Shown here: piece after piece, positions 1 through 9,275 of the stretch | Layout of the letters: every line of letters starts with the position of its first letter | How positions within the stretch are numbered: position 1 is the first letter of the stretch | DNA from: Oleispirillum naphthae | GTDB taxonomy: Bacteria > Pseudomonadota > Alphaproteobacteria > Rhodospirillales > Rhodospirillaceae | Length of the DNA stretch: 64,000 nt | Direction of reading: 5' to 3' | Assembly: GCA_027864655.1 (NCBI GenBank) | Contig: JAQAZG010000003.1 | Location: 62,001 to 126,000 of the forward strand | Translations under genes and position numbers: made by a program | The notes under the pieces: model-generated | The model's input: the letters and a program-made list of their open reading frames with translations, nothing else | What the model was told of the DNA's origin: nothing | The model's database searches: none

Positions 1-743
1 GACTTGGTGCCGGCGGCGGCGTCATGACGGCCGTTCGCCATGGTGTAGCCTGCGGTGGCGAGAACGCCGACCGGGCCGAAGGTGTTGTCGTAGCTCAGGG
101 TGAGCGCCATGGCTTCATCGAAGTCGGCGGCGCGGGTAACGGTTTCGGAAACCGCGGAGGCGTCGTCACCCACGGTGTTGTTGGACGGCGCATAGGACGC
201 ACCGGCCTGCACGCCGTAGAACTTCGGCGTGAAGTAGCTGAGCTTGTTGGCGTCGCCGTCGAAGCCGAGGTCGGTGATGTTGTCGGTCACCGCGGCGGGA
301 CGGGACAGGTAGCGCGGAATCGCGACGTCATCCACCTCGGTGTAGGCGGCATTCGGCGCGGCGGCGCGCATCAGGTACGCGGCGTTGTCTTCCGAACCGA
401 CGATCAGCTTGCCGTAGTTGCCCTCGATGGTCATGTAGCTTTCGTCGATATTGTCCCCGCCGGAGGCATCGCCGTCGGAGCCGGCTTCCAGTTCGACCTG
501 GACGCTGATCTTCATGCCGTTGTCGAGAGTGGTCGAACCGACGAACCAGATTTCGGATTCGCCCTGCACGTCGAAGTTGTTGACGGCCGTGCCTTTCTTG
601 AAGTCGCCGTCCTGGCTGGCGCCGGCCATGTAGTATTCCATGAAGCCGCCAAGCTTCAGCTTGATCGGATCCGACGCCTGGGCGGCGGAGGCCAGAGCGC
701 TCGCCGCCAAAAGAGCGGACGTTCCAAACAGAATCTTTTTCAT
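1..743 (-). CDS. Outer-membrane porin, 3' end beyond window (porin 1)
   Basis: This is a Gram-negative trimeric porin that would form a water-filled diffusion channel in the outer membrane. The visible 247 residues begin with a signal peptide (MKKILFGTSALL..., cleavage near AQA/SDPIK) and continue with the same N-terminal strand pattern as the two porins upstream (LGGFMEYYMAGASQ, STTLDNGMKISVQVELEAGS). It is clearly a paralogue of them but more diverged, with a different middle section. The gene runs off the left edge, so the C-terminal strand and terminal Phe are not seen. Start is the ATG at 743. It is the last of three porin genes read leftward, each with its own leader. Confidence 0.9.
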   Translation of the reverse strand, partial: MKKILFGTSALLAASALASAAQASDPIKLKLGGFMEYYMAGASQDGDFKKGTAVNNFDVQGESEIWFVGSTTLDNGMKISVQVELEAGSDGDASGGDNIDESYMTIEGNYGKLIVGSEDNAAYLMRAAAPNAAYTEVDDVAIPRYLSRPAAVTDNITDLGFDGDANKLSYFTPKFYGVQAGASYAPSNNTVGDDASAVSETVTRAADFDEAMALTLSYDNTFGPVGVLATAGYTMANGRHDAAAGTK

Positions 744-871
744 TACGCGTTCCCTCTTGATTGTCACCGGATCCCACGGCTACGGGTTCCTTCAGCCCAA
801 CATTGAGAAAAAATCATACGGCCGGACACCAGGCAATGCCGATCAACGCTTATCGACATTTCCATGGCGGT

Positions 872-891
872 GTGTGCTTAAAATATCACAC
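872..891. promoter_or_regulatory. GTGT-N12-ACAC dyad upstream of porin 1 (putative operator)
   Basis: GTGTGCTTAAAATATCACAC is an imperfect 20-bp dyad centred about 138 bp upstream of the porin 1 start. The same geometry recurs upstream of porins 2 and 3. A regulator binding site is inferred; no regulator is identified. Confidence 0.45.
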
Positions 892-964
892 ATTTTTAAT
901 CAAAAACCGCTCCTGCCCAAAAAACGGGCGTTCGTTCGCGTGCCGCGCCTCCCGGCGCGCCGCC

Positions 965-996
965 AAAAGCAACGGGGCGGCCCAAGGGCCGCCCCG
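965..996 (-). terminator. Rho-independent terminator of porin 2
   Basis: A perfect 11-bp GC stem (973-983 with 986-996, tiny AA loop) lies 27 bp after the porin 2 stop. Read on the minus strand it is followed by GTTGCTTTT. An almost identical copy follows porin 3, so the terminator was duplicated with the gene. Confidence 0.85.
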
Positions 997-1022
997 CGCA
1001 CGGTCGATCCGAGGATCGGCGA

Positions 1023-2216
1023 TTAGAAGTTCAGGTGCAGACCGACGACGCCGCCGAAGGCGCCTTCGTTGTCGGTCTTGACGGTCGCAAGCTCATCCGA
1101 GGAGTCGAGGTACGCCACCTGACCGAACAGGATGACGCCCGGGCCCATGGTGTAGCTCGCGCCGACGCGCCACGCATCGACCTCGTCGTCACCGGCAGTC
1201 GTGCGGGAGCCGACCACGGTGGAGTTGAGGTAGTTGAGGGACACCTTGTACGGGCCCTCGGCGTACATCACGCCGGCGTTCCACGCCACGCCGTCGGTCG
1301 CGGCATAGGCGGTGTTCGCGTTGGCGATACGGCGCTTCGCGCCGCCGCCGACGGTGAAGCCCTGGTAGGACACGGCCAGACCACCGGCGAATTCCTGGAT
1401 CTCGGTGTCCTGGTTGTGGAGGGCCGGGGTGACGCGGCTGGCGGTCGCATCGTCGATGGTGATGTAGCCCGCGGAAGCCTGCACGCCGACGCCGGAGAAG
1501 GTGTTGGCGTAGGTCAGGCTGAAGGACCACGCGTCATCGTTGCCGGCGCGCTTCAGGATGTCTTCCGACGTGGCGGCACCGTCGAGGCTGGTCCCGGAGA
1601 CCGTGCCGCGGAAGGTGTCGTCGCCGCTGCCGTTGTTCGACGGGGTGTAGGAAACGCCGCCCTGCAGGCCGTAGAACTTCGGCGTGAAGTAGCTGATCTT
1701 GTTCTGGTCGCTGAGAGCGTTCAGCTTGGTATCCAGAACGGAGACGGTCGCGCCGGTCGGCAGGTAGGTGAACATGTCGCCTTCAGAGGACGCATAGGCG
1801 CCGCCCATCTCGGAGGCTTCCGGGGCGTCGATCTGCATCAGGTACGCCACGTCGTTCTCGGAGCCGATGATCGCCTTGCCGTACTTGCCTTCGAGAGTCA
1901 TGTAGCTCTCGTCGATGACGTCGTTCTGGCCGCCGACATCGTTGTTGTTCGAACCGGCTTCCAGTTCGACCTGGACGCTGATCTTCATGCCGTTGTCGAG
2001 GGTGGTCGAACCCTTGAAATAGATTTCGGACTCGCCGGCCACGTCGAAGTTGTTGACCGCGGAGTTCTTCTTGTAGTCGCTGTCCTGGCTGGCGCCGGCC
2101 ACCCAGTATTCCATGTAGCCGCCAAGCTGCAGCTTGATCGGGTCGGACGCCTGGGCGGTGGAAACGAAAGCACCAGCGGCGAGCAGCGCGGTGGTGCCGA
2201 TAAGAATCTTCTTCAT
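1023..2216 (-). CDS. Outer-membrane porin (porin 2)
   Basis: A 397-residue general porin of the outer membrane. Residues 1-23 form a signal peptide ending AQA before SDPIKLQLGG. The body shows amphipathic beta strands typical of a 16-stranded porin, and the chain ends in the C-terminal Phe (GLHLNF) needed for outer-membrane assembly. It is nearly identical to porin 3, differing mainly in a two-residue indel near TYLP and scattered loop substitutions. Leader and terminator are also shared, so the pair is a recent tandem duplication. Substrate selectivity cannot be told from sequence. Confidence 0.93.
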   Translation of the reverse strand: MKKILIGTTALLAAGAFVSTAQASDPIKLQLGGYMEYWVAGASQDSDYKKNSAVNNFDVAGESEIYFKGSTTLDNGMKISVQVELEAGSNNNDVGGQNDVIDESYMTLEGKYGKAIIGSENDVAYLMQIDAPEASEMGGAYASSEGDMFTYLPTGATVSVLDTKLNALSDQNKISYFTPKFYGLQGGVSYTPSNNGSGDDTFRGTVSGTSLDGAATSEDILKRAGNDDAWSFSLTYANTFSGVGVQASAGYITIDDATASRVTPALHNQDTEIQEFAGGLAVSYQGFTVGGGAKRRIANANTAYAATDGVAWNAGVMYAEGPYKVSLNYLNSTVVGSRTTAGDDEVDAWRVGASYTMGPGVILFGQVAYLDSSDELATVKTDNEGAFGGVVGLHLNF

Positions 2217-2349
2217 GTCTATCCCTCGTTCGATAGGACTGAATCGGTCCCGACCCCACTCGGCGGAACCATGCTCGCCGACAAGGAAGTCATGGCCGCC
2301 CCCGCCCCGTCAACGCGCAAGACCGCCTCGGGGGCGTTTCCCACCCCGT

Positions 2350-2369
2350 GTGTTGCCGTATGGCAACAC
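2350..2369. promoter_or_regulatory. GTGT-N12-ACAC dyad upstream of porin 2 (putative operator)
   Basis: GTGTTGCCGTATGGCAACAC is a perfect 8-bp inverted repeat with a 4-base centre, starting 134 bp upstream of the porin 2 start. The spacing equals that at porin 3, although most sequence between the dyad and the conserved leader has diverged. Confidence 0.45.
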
Positions 2370-2620
2370 TCGTAGGGGTCGGCGGGTCGGCGGTCGTCAA
2401 AAATCTCTTTCTTTTATAATGTGTTACGCCTGATATTTGTGGCGGCCCGCCTTAGTGTGTCTTTTGTGACACGATTACGCCACAGTGTGTGACATGTTCT
2501 CGCCATATATGGGGCGGGGTTTGCGGCGCTTCCGCTCATAAAACGGCGCGCCCCGCTCCGGCGTTCGGCCGTGCGGGCGGTTCCGTTCAACCTGCTGGAT
2601 TTACGGGAAAAACCCCGCTG
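2370..2620. other. Intergenic region between porin 2 control region and porin 3 terminator
   Basis: No gene is seen. The segment is AT-richer than its surroundings around 2400-2430 (a TATAAA-like run on the minus strand) and carries several GTGTG and GTGACAC words near 2455-2495. It may hold the upstream promoter and further regulator sites of porin 2. It is not part of the duplicated unit. Confidence 0.4.
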
Positions 2621-2652
2621 AAAAAGCAACGGGGCGGCCCAAGGGCCGCCCC
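2621..2652 (-). terminator. Rho-independent terminator of porin 3
   Basis: This is the second copy of the 10-11 bp GC hairpin (2631-2652), with GTTGCTTTTT following on the minus strand, 28 bp after the porin 3 stop. Sequence and spacing match the porin 2 terminator. Confidence 0.85.
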
Positions 2653-2679
2653 GCGCACAGTCGATCCGAGGATCGGCGA

Positions 2680-3867
2680 TTAGAAGTTCAGGTGCAGACC
2701 GACGACGCCGCCGAAGGCGCCTTCGTTGTCGGTCTTGACGGTCGCAAGCTCATCCGAGGAGTCGAGGTACGCCACCTGACCGAACAGGATGACGCCCGGG
2801 CCCATGGTGTAGCTCGCGCCGACGCGCCACGCATCGACCTCGTCCTCACCGGCAACGCCGCGAGCGGCGACCACGGAGGAGTTGAGGTAGTTGAGGGACA
2901 CCTTGTACGGGCCCTCGGCGTACATCACGCCGGCGTTCCACGCCACGCCGTCGGTCGCGGCATAGACGGTGTTCGCGTTGGCGATACGGCGCTTCGCGCC
3001 GCCGCCGACGGTGAAGCCCTGGTAGGACACGGCCAGACCACCGGCGAATTCCTGGATCTCGGTGTCCTGGTTGTGGAGGGCCGGGGTGACGCGGCTGGCG
3101 GTCGCATCGTCGATCACGATGTAGCCCGCGGTCGCCTTCACGCCGACGCCGGAGAAGGTGTTGGCGTAGGACAGGCCGAAGGACCACGCGTCATCGAGAC
3201 CGGCGCGCTTCAGGATGTCTTCCGACGTGGCGGCACCGTCGAGGCTGGTCCCGGAGACCGCGCCGCGGAAGGTGTCGTCGCCGCTGCCGTTGTTCGACGG
3301 GGTGTAGGAAACGCCGCCCTGCAGGCCGTAGAACTTCGGCGTGAAGTAGCTGATCTTGTTCTGGTCGCTGAGGCCGTTCAGCTTGGTATCCAGAACGTTC
3401 ACGCCGGACGGCAGGTAGGTGAACATGTCGCCTTCAGAGGACGCATAGGCGCCGCCCATCTCGGAGGCTTCCGGAGCGTCAACCTGCATCAGGTACGCCA
3501 CGTCGTTCTCGGAGCCGATGATCGCCTTGCCGTACTTGCCTTCGAGAGTCATGTAGCTCTCGTCGATGACGTCGTTCTGGCCGCCGACATCGTTGTTGTT
3601 CGAACCGGCTTCCAGTTCGACCTGGACGCTGATCTTCATGCCGTTGTCGAGGGTGGTCGAACCCTTGAAGTGCACTTCGGACTCGCCGGCCACGTCGAAG
3701 TTGTTGACCGCGACGCGATCCTTGTAATCGCCGTCCTGGCTGGCGCCGGCCACCCAGTATTCCATGTAGCCGCCAAGCTGCAGCTTGATCGGGTCGGACG
3801 CCTGGGCGGTGGAAACGAAAGCACCAGCGGCGAGCAGCGCGGTGGTGCCGATAAGAATCTTCTTCAT
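2680..3867 (-). CDS. Outer-membrane porin (porin 3)
   Basis: A 395-residue outer-membrane porin, the near twin of porin 2. It has the same signal peptide (cleavage after AQA), the same strand pattern and the same terminal Phe. Differences cluster in presumed extracellular loops, for example around residues 50-55, 158-162 and near SSVVAARGVAGEDE. About 100 bp of leader and the terminator are shared with porin 2, giving a duplicated unit of roughly 1.37 kb. As the first of the three porin genes in transcription order it has a separate upstream region with its own dyad. Confidence 0.93.
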   Translation of the reverse strand: MKKILIGTTALLAAGAFVSTAQASDPIKLQLGGYMEYWVAGASQDGDYKDRVAVNNFDVAGESEVHFKGSTTLDNGMKISVQVELEAGSNNNDVGGQNDVIDESYMTLEGKYGKAIIGSENDVAYLMQVDAPEASEMGGAYASSEGDMFTYLPSGVNVLDTKLNGLSDQNKISYFTPKFYGLQGGVSYTPSNNGSGDDTFRGAVSGTSLDGAATSEDILKRAGLDDAWSFGLSYANTFSGVGVKATAGYIVIDDATASRVTPALHNQDTEIQEFAGGLAVSYQGFTVGGGAKRRIANANTVYAATDGVAWNAGVMYAEGPYKVSLNYLNSSVVAARGVAGEDEVDAWRVGASYTMGPGVILFGQVAYLDSSDELATVKTDNEGAFGGVVGLHLNF

Positions 3868-4000
3868 GTCTATCCCTCGTTCGATAGGACTGAATCGGTC
3901 CCGACCCCACTCGGCGGAACCATGCTCGCCGACAAGAAAGTCATGACCACCCCCACCCCGTCAACGCGCAACGCCACAAGAAGGGCATTTCTGGCCCCGG

Positions 4001-4020
4001 GTGTGGCGCTGATGACACAC
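4001..4020. promoter_or_regulatory. GTGT-N12-ACAC dyad upstream of porin 3 (putative operator)
   Basis: GTGTGGCGCTGATGACACAC starts 134 bp upstream of the porin 3 start, the same distance as at porin 2. The outer half-sites are conserved while the centre differs, as expected for a protein-binding dyad. Confidence 0.45.
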
Positions 4021-4157
4021 TAATGCCTTAATGCCGACCAGCTTGCCGCGCCCGCCTTTTTTCTTCCGCGGCACAAAGGGCATTTTCCCGCTGGACGATC
4101 CGCTCGTGCCGCGACAAACTGTCGCGGCGTTTTCCGCTCGTTTTGGCAACCTTGACG

Positions 4158-4733
4158 ATGGCGATATTCATGACCTTTTCCCGATCGGCAACCCGGTTCC
4201 GCGTGGCGGCGGCGTGTCTTGTGCTCGGCAGCCTTCTTTCCGGCTGCGACAGCCCGAACACCGAATACGCCTACCCCGAAAGCTACGGCAAAAAGATCTA
4301 CCACCCCGGCGACAAACGGCCGGACAGCGTCTTCGGCAAGGAGGGGCTGGACATTTTCGGCCAATCCAAGAAGGACGCCAACCAGGGCGGCGGCGGCGGG
4401 CTGGGCATCAACAGCTTCCTGTGGCGCGCCTCGCTCGACACCATCAGCTTCATGCCGATCGCCTCGGCCGACCCGTTCGGCGGGGTGATCATCACCGACT
4501 GGTACGCCCCGGCGGAAACCCCGAGCGAGCGCTTCAAGCTCAACGTCTTCATCATGGGCCGCTCGCTGCGCGCCGACGGCTTGAAGATCGCCGCCTTCCG
4601 CCAGGTCAAGGACGAAACCGGAAACTGGGCCGACCGCCCGGTGGACGCGAACGTCGTCACCGACCTGGAGAACACCGTGCTCACCCGCGCCCGCAAGATG
4701 CGCATCGCCGCCCAGGCCGGCGCCACGGAGTAA
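4158..4733 (+). CDS. DUF3576-type lipoprotein
   Basis: A putative lipoprotein of about 191 residues. An N-terminal hydrophobic stretch ends in the lipobox LLSGC, which predicts lipidation and membrane anchoring. The rest (a Gly-rich linker, then FLWRASLDTISFMPIASADPFGG and a C-terminal domain with ITDWYAP) matches what I know of the DUF3576 family found upstream of leuS in Alphaproteobacteria. Its function is unknown. ATG 4158 is used; an in-frame TTG at 4143 and ATG at 4170 are alternatives, and none has a strong ribosome site. It lies 101 bp upstream of leuS on the same strand. Confidence 0.8.
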   Translation: MAIFMTFSRSATRFRVAAACLVLGSLLSGCDSPNTEYAYPESYGKKIYHPGDKRPDSVFGKEGLDIFGQSKKDANQGGGGGLGINSFLWRASLDTISFMPIASADPFGGVIITDWYAPAETPSERFKLNVFIMGRSLRADGLKIAAFRQVKDETGNWADRPVDANVVTDLENTVLTRARKMRIAAQAGATE

Positions 4734-4834
4734 ACCCTCTTCCCTCCTTTGCCCGCCGGTCCCGGCCGTTCGGCCATGCGGGACCGGCGTGCGTCTATAA
4801 AGAATAAGACTGAAGAAAGGCTGGTATCGCGATC

Positions 4835-7423
4835 ATGACGCGGATGGACGAACGCTACAATTTCCGCGAATCGGAACCCAAGTGGCAGGCCTACTGGGCG
4901 GAAACCGACGCTTTCGCCGCCGAGGCGGCCTCGGCCAAGCCGAAGTGCTACGTGCTCGAGATGTTTCCCTATCCGTCGGGGCGCATCCACATGGGCCATG
5001 TGCGCAACTACACCCTGGGCGACGTGATCGCGCGCTTCCGCCGCGCCCAGGGCTACAACGTGCTGCACCCCATGGGCTGGGACGCCTTCGGCCTGCCCGC
5101 GGAGAACGCCGCGATCCAGAACCGCGTGCACCCGGCGAAATGGACCCGCGAGAACATCAGCACGATGAAGGCGCAGTTCCAGCCGCTCGGCCTCTCCATC
5201 GACTGGAGCCGCGAGGTCGCCACCTGCGAGCCGGACTACTACCGCCACGAACAGAAAATGTTCCTGGACTTCCTTGCGGCCGGGCTCGCCTACCGCAAGA
5301 CCAGCATGGTCAACTGGGATCCGGTGGAGCACACCGTGCTCGCCAACGAACAGGTGATCGACGGCAAGGGCTGGCGTTCCGGAGCGGCGGTGGAGCGGCG
5401 CGAGCTGGCGCAGTGGTTCCTCAAGATCACCGCCTTCGCCGACGACCTGCTGGAAGCCCTGGAAACCCTCACCGAATGGCCGGACCGCGTGCGCATCATG
5501 CAGCACAACTGGATCGGCCGCTCCGAGGGCGCACGGGTGTTCTTCGACCTGGTCGGCCGCGACGGCAAGCTCGAGGTGTTCACCACCCGCCCCGACACCC
5601 TGTTCGGCGCGTCCTTCTGCGCGATTTCGATGAACCACCCGCTCGCCAAGGAGCTGGCGGAGACCGACCCGGCGCTGCGCGAGTTCGTCTCCGCCTGCAA
5701 TGCGGTCGGCACCAGCGAGGCGGCGATCGAAACCGCGGAGAAGATGGGCTACCGCACCCCCTTCTCCGTCGTCCACCCGTTCGACCCGGCGCGCACCCTG
5801 CCGGTCTACGTCGCCAACTTCGTGCTGATGGAATACGGCACCGGCGCGATCTTCGGCTGCCCGGCGCACGACCAGCGCGATATGGACTTCGCCCGCAAAT
5901 ACGGCCTGCCGGTGACCGCGGTGGTCGCCCCCAAGGACGAGGACGCCGCCGCCTTCGCCGCACAGCTGGAAGCCGGGGCCGAGGCCTTCACCGGCGACGG
6001 CGTGGCGATCAACTCGGGTTTCTTGAACGGCCTCGCCGTCGCCGAGGCGAAGCGCGCCGCGATCGGCCGCCTCGCGGCGGAAAACCGCGGCTCCGGCACG
6101 GTGCAGTTCCGCCTGCGCGACTGGGGCGTCTCGCGCCAGCGCTACTGGGGCTGCCCGATCCCGATGATCCACTGCCCGCACTGCGGCGTGGTGCCGGTGC
6201 CGGACGACCAGTTGCCGGTCCGCCTTCCCGAGGACGTGAACTTCGACCAGCCGGGCAATCCGCTCGCCAACCACCCGACCTGGAAGAACGTCTCCTGCCC
6301 GGTGTGCGGCAAACCCGCGCAGCGCGAGACCGACACCTTCGACACCTTCTTCGAGTCCTCGTGGTACTTCGCCCGCTTCTGCGACCCGAAGAACGAGGGC
6401 GCGGCCTTCGACCGCGCCGCGGTGGACTACTGGCTGCCGGTGGACCAGTACATCGGCGGCATCGAGCACGCGGTGCTGCACCTGCTCTATTCGCGCTTCT
6501 TCACCCGCGCGCTCAAGACCTGCGGCTACCTCGGCATCGACGAGCCGTTCAAGGGCCTGTTCACCCAGGGCATGGTCTGCCACGAGACCTACCGCGCCGC
6601 CAATGGCGGCTGGCTCTACCCGGCGGAAGTGGAAAAGCGCGGCGAGCAGGCGGTGGAAATCGCCTCCGGCGCGCCGGTCTCCCTCGGCCGCTCGGAAAAG
6701 ATGAGCAAGTCGAAGAAGAACACCGTCGATCCCGGCCACATCATCGAGACCTACGGCGCGGACGCCGCCCGCCTGTTCATGCTCTCCGACAGCCCGCCCG
6801 ACCGCGACCTGGAATGGACGGAGGCGGGCATCGACGGCGCCTGGCGCTACATCCAGCGCCTCTGGCGTCTCGCCGCGGTCCCCGCCGTGCCGCTTGCCGA
6901 AAGCGCGGAGACCGCAAGCGTCTCCTTCGCCGGTTCGGCCAAGGAAACCATGGCGATGGCGCACCGCACCATCGCCGCGGTCACCGACGACCTCGCCAGG
7001 CTGCGCTTCAACACCGCGGTGGCGAAGCTGCGCGAGCTCTCCAACCAGATCGCCGCGACCAAGCCGGAAGACGCGGGCGCGCCGGCGGCCTACCGCTTCG
7101 CGCTGGAAACCCTCTTGCGCCTGATCGCACCGATGACCCCGCACATCGCAGAGGAAATCTGGCAGGCGCTGGGCCACCCGCAGCCGCTCTCCGCTGCCGA
7201 CTGGCCGCAGGCGGACCCCGCCTGGCTCGCCGTGGACACGGTGACGCTCGCGGTGCAGGTCAACGGCAAGCTGCGCGCCACCCTCGAGGCCGCCGTCGGC
7301 GCAGACGCCAAGACGGTGGAATCCCTGGCCATGGCGCTCTCCGCGGTGCAGACTCACCTCGGTGGCCGCACGCCTAAGAAGGTCATCGTGGTGCCCGACA
7401 AGATCGTCAACATCGTCGGCTGA
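4835..7423 (+). CDS. leuS: Leucine--tRNA ligase
   Basis: Charges tRNA-Leu with leucine in the cytoplasm. The 862-residue class I synthetase shows the HIGH-type motif HMGH (about residues 52-55), the CP1 editing-domain signature [15 protein letters not shown] (about 333-347), a CPHCG/CPVCG pair consistent with a zinc-binding insertion, and KMSKS (about 625-629). Length is normal for a bacterial LeuRS. It heads a tight run with lptE (22 bp) and holA (4 bp), an order conserved in many Alphaproteobacteria. Confidence 0.98.
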   Translation: MTRMDERYNFRESEPKWQAYWAETDAFAAEAASAKPKCYVLEMFPYPSGRIHMGHVRNYTLGDVIARFRRAQGYNVLHPMGWDAFGLPAENAAIQNRVHPAKWTRENISTMKAQFQPLGLSIDWSREVATCEPDYYRHEQKMFLDFLAAGLAYRKTSMVNWDPVEHTVLANEQVIDGKGWRSGAAVERRELAQWFLKITAFADDLLEALETLTEWPDRVRIMQHNWIGRSEGARVFFDLVGRDGKLEVFTTRPDTLFGASFCAISMNHPLAKELAETDPALREFVSACNAVGTSEAAIETAEKMGYRTPFSVVHPFDPARTLPVYVANFVLMEYGTGAIFGCPAHDQRDMDFARKYGLPVTAVVAPKDEDAAAFAAQLEAGAEAFTGDGVAINSGFLNGLAVAEAKRAAIGRLAAENRGSGTVQFRLRDWGVSRQRYWGCPIPMIHCPHCGVVPVPDDQLPVRLPEDVNFDQPGNPLANHPTWKNVSCPVCGKPAQRETDTFDTFFESSWYFARFCDPKNEGAAFDRAAVDYWLPVDQYIGGIEHAVLHLLYSRFFTRALKTCGYLGIDEPFKGLFTQGMVCHETYRAANGGWLYPAEVEKRGEQAVEIASGAPVSLGRSEKMSKSKKNTVDPGHIIETYGADAARLFMLSDSPPDRDLEWTEAGIDGAWRYIQRLWRLAAVPAVPLAESAETASVSFAGSAKETMAMAHRTIAAVTDDLARLRFNTAVAKLRELSNQIAATKPEDAGAPAAYRFALETLLRLIAPMTPHIAEEIWQALGHPQPLSAADWPQADPAWLAVDTVTLAVQVNGKLRATLEAAVGADAKTVESLAMALSAVQTHLGGRTPKKVIVVPDKIVNIVG

Positions 7424-7445
7424 CGCCCGCGAGGAGTCCGCATCC

Positions 7446-8063
7446 ATGAGCACAGCCCGGTTCCGCGTCCCGCATCCCGTCCGCCGCGTCCTTCTCGGCG
7501 CGGCCGCCGCGGGCCTGCTTGCCGCGCTTGCCGGCTGCGGCTTTCATCCGCTGGATGCACGCGGCACCAACGCCGAGGCATTGCCGGAGCTGGCGCGCAT
7601 CCATGTCGGCCTGATTCCCGACCGCACCGGCCAAATCATGCGGGGCGAGCTCTCCCGTCGGCTCAATCCGACCAGCGCCGACCTGCCGCCCGCCTATGCG
7701 CTACAGGTGAGATACACCGCCAACTCGGTGTCGCGCGGCACCCGCCTCGACGATTCGGCGATCCGCATCGACATCACCATCACCGCCGACTTCACCCTGA
7801 CCACATGGTCGAAGGAAGACACGCCTTCCCGCATCCTGCTGGCAGGCACCAGCCTGGCGGTGGCGCGCAAGAACAACACCGATGCGCTCTATGCCACCTA
7901 CGTCTCGGAAGAGGAAGCCACCGCCCGCGCCGCCCGCCTCGCCGCCGAGGACATCGCGCGCCAGGTCGCCCTCTATTTCAAATACCCGGACCGTTATCCG
8001 GAAGTCCTCCCGCCCGTCAAACCTGCCCCGGCATTGCCCCAGGGCCGCCCGGCAAGGCCCTGA
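7446..8063 (+). CDS. lptE: LPS-assembly lipoprotein LptE
   Basis: The outer-membrane lipoprotein that plugs the LptD barrel and helps insert lipopolysaccharide. The 205-residue product has a signal peptide with lipobox LAGC (Cys31) followed by GFHPL, the typical start of mature LptE. Identification rests on this N terminus, size and the leuS-lptE-holA order, since LptE diverges quickly. The start ATG at 7446 follows a GAGGAGT ribosome site. A poorly ordered Pro-rich tail ends the chain. Confidence 0.88.
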   Translation: MSTARFRVPHPVRRVLLGAAAAGLLAALAGCGFHPLDARGTNAEALPELARIHVGLIPDRTGQIMRGELSRRLNPTSADLPPAYALQVRYTANSVSRGTRLDDSAIRIDITITADFTLTTWSKEDTPSRILLAGTSLAVARKNNTDALYATYVSEEEATARAARLAAEDIARQVALYFKYPDRYPEVLPPVKPAPALPQGRPARP

Positions 8064-8067
8064 AATC

Positions 8068-9105
8068 ATGAGCAAACTTGCGGGCAGCGCCGCCGACTCC
8101 TTCATCCGGCGCCCCGACCCGGCGGTGCGCGCCGTGCTCCTCCACGGGCCGGACGAAGGCCAGGTGCGGGAGCGCGCGCTCACCCTCTCCCGCGCCATCT
8201 GCCCGGACCCGGACGACCCCTTCCGCGTCGCCGACATCCCGCCCACGGCGCTCAAGGACGACCCCGCCCGCCTCTTCGACGAATGCTCCGCGCTCGCTTT
8301 CGGCGGCGGGCAGCGGGTGGTGCGGGTTTCCGGCCTCACCGATGCGCAGGCCGCGCCCGTGCTCTCCTTCCTCGCCGGGCCGGTGGGCGAGGCGCTGCTC
8401 ATCGTCACCGCCGGGGTCTTGCCGCCGCGCTCCAAACTCCGTTCCGGATTCGAAACATCAAAGGTGGGCGCAGCCCTTGCCTGCTATCCGCCGGAGGGCG
8501 CGCAGCTTCTCGCGGCGCTGCGCACAGCGTGCGCCGAGGCGGGGGTGACGCTCTCCCGCGAAGGCCTGGAGGAACTCGCCGCGCGGCTCGCCGACGATAC
8601 CGCCTGCCTCAAGGCCGAGGTCGAGAAACTCCGCCTCTACCTCGGCAACGAAACCCGGCCGCTGACGCCGGAAGACGTCCGCGCCTGCTGCGGCGACCAG
8701 TCGGAACACTCGGTGTTCGAACTCGCCTTCGCCGTCGCCGACGGCGCGCAAAAAGCCATCCAGGGAATCTGCGACCGCCTCTTCGCCGCGGGCGACTCCC
8801 CCATCGCCATCCTGCGCGGCGTCGCCCGCCACTTCGACCGCCTGCTCCAGGCGCGCGGCGCGGTGGATGCGGGAACCCCTCCCGACCAGGCGATGAAGGA
8901 GCTACGTCCCGCCGTCTTCTTCAAGGACGCCACAACCTTCCGCCGCCAGCTCGGGGCCTGGACCGGCCCCACCCTGCTCGCCGCGCTCGACCGCCTCGTC
9001 GAGGTGGAGCGCCAGTGCAAATCCACCGGCATCCCCGCCAACCTCGTCACCCAGCGCGGCCTCATGGAAATCGCCGCCCTCGCCAACCGCACACGGCGGA
9101 GATAG
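8068..9105 (+). CDS. holA: DNA polymerase III subunit delta
   Basis: The clamp-loader subunit that opens the beta sliding clamp. The 345-residue product has the usual HolA layout: an AAA+-like N domain (VLLHGPDEGQVRERA), the middle helical lid and a C-terminal collar domain (KSTGIPANLVTQRGLMEIA). It starts at ATG 8068, four bases after the lptE stop, so the two are probably one transcript. It ends in TAG, immediately followed by repeat element R1. Confidence 0.95.
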   Translation: MSKLAGSAADSFIRRPDPAVRAVLLHGPDEGQVRERALTLSRAICPDPDDPFRVADIPPTALKDDPARLFDECSALAFGGGQRVVRVSGLTDAQAAPVLSFLAGPVGEALLIVTAGVLPPRSKLRSGFETSKVGAALACYPPEGAQLLAALRTACAEAGVTLSREGLEELAARLADDTACLKAEVEKLRLYLGNETRPLTPEDVRACCGDQSEHSVFELAFAVADGAQKAIQGICDRLFAAGDSPIAILRGVARHFDRLLQARGAVDAGTPPDQAMKELRPAVFFKDATTFRRQLGAWTGPTLLAALDRLVEVERQCKSTGIPANLVTQRGLMEIAALANRTRRR

Positions 9106-9275
9106 GACCAGGGGTTTCACCCCTGGACCCCACCAAGGGCCTTGGGCCCTTGGATCCCATGACTTATCCACGCAAAAGGGGGATATTTCTATCCCCCTTT
9201 TGCGTGGATTAAACCGGGGTCGAGGGGTCCGTGACCCCTCGCGGGGGTACCGGGGGCGGAGCCCCTGGCCCTATC
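9106..9275. repeat. Modular palindromic element R1 (holA/parB, convergent)
   Basis: A member of the dispersed family. Left arm has hairpins at 9108-9126 and 9133-9153; the right arm has a GAGGGGTC/GACCCCTC hairpin and a CCGGGGGC..GCCCCTGG hairpin touching the parB stop. The core is replaced by an unusually long perfect stem (9168-9207). Confidence 0.8.
9168..9207. terminator. 18-bp perfect hairpin, bidirectional terminator between holA and parB
   Basis: A perfect 18-bp stem with a TTTC loop, carrying AAAAGGGGG on one side and CCCCCTTTT on the other. It lies between convergent genes and can fold on either transcript. It replaces the GCG-rich core seen in the other elements. Confidence 0.7.

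Noticed and set aside
4298-7453. A 1051-codon minus-strand open frame opposite leuS
   Set aside because: Antisense shadow of leuS caused by GC-rich codon use; no domain signal.
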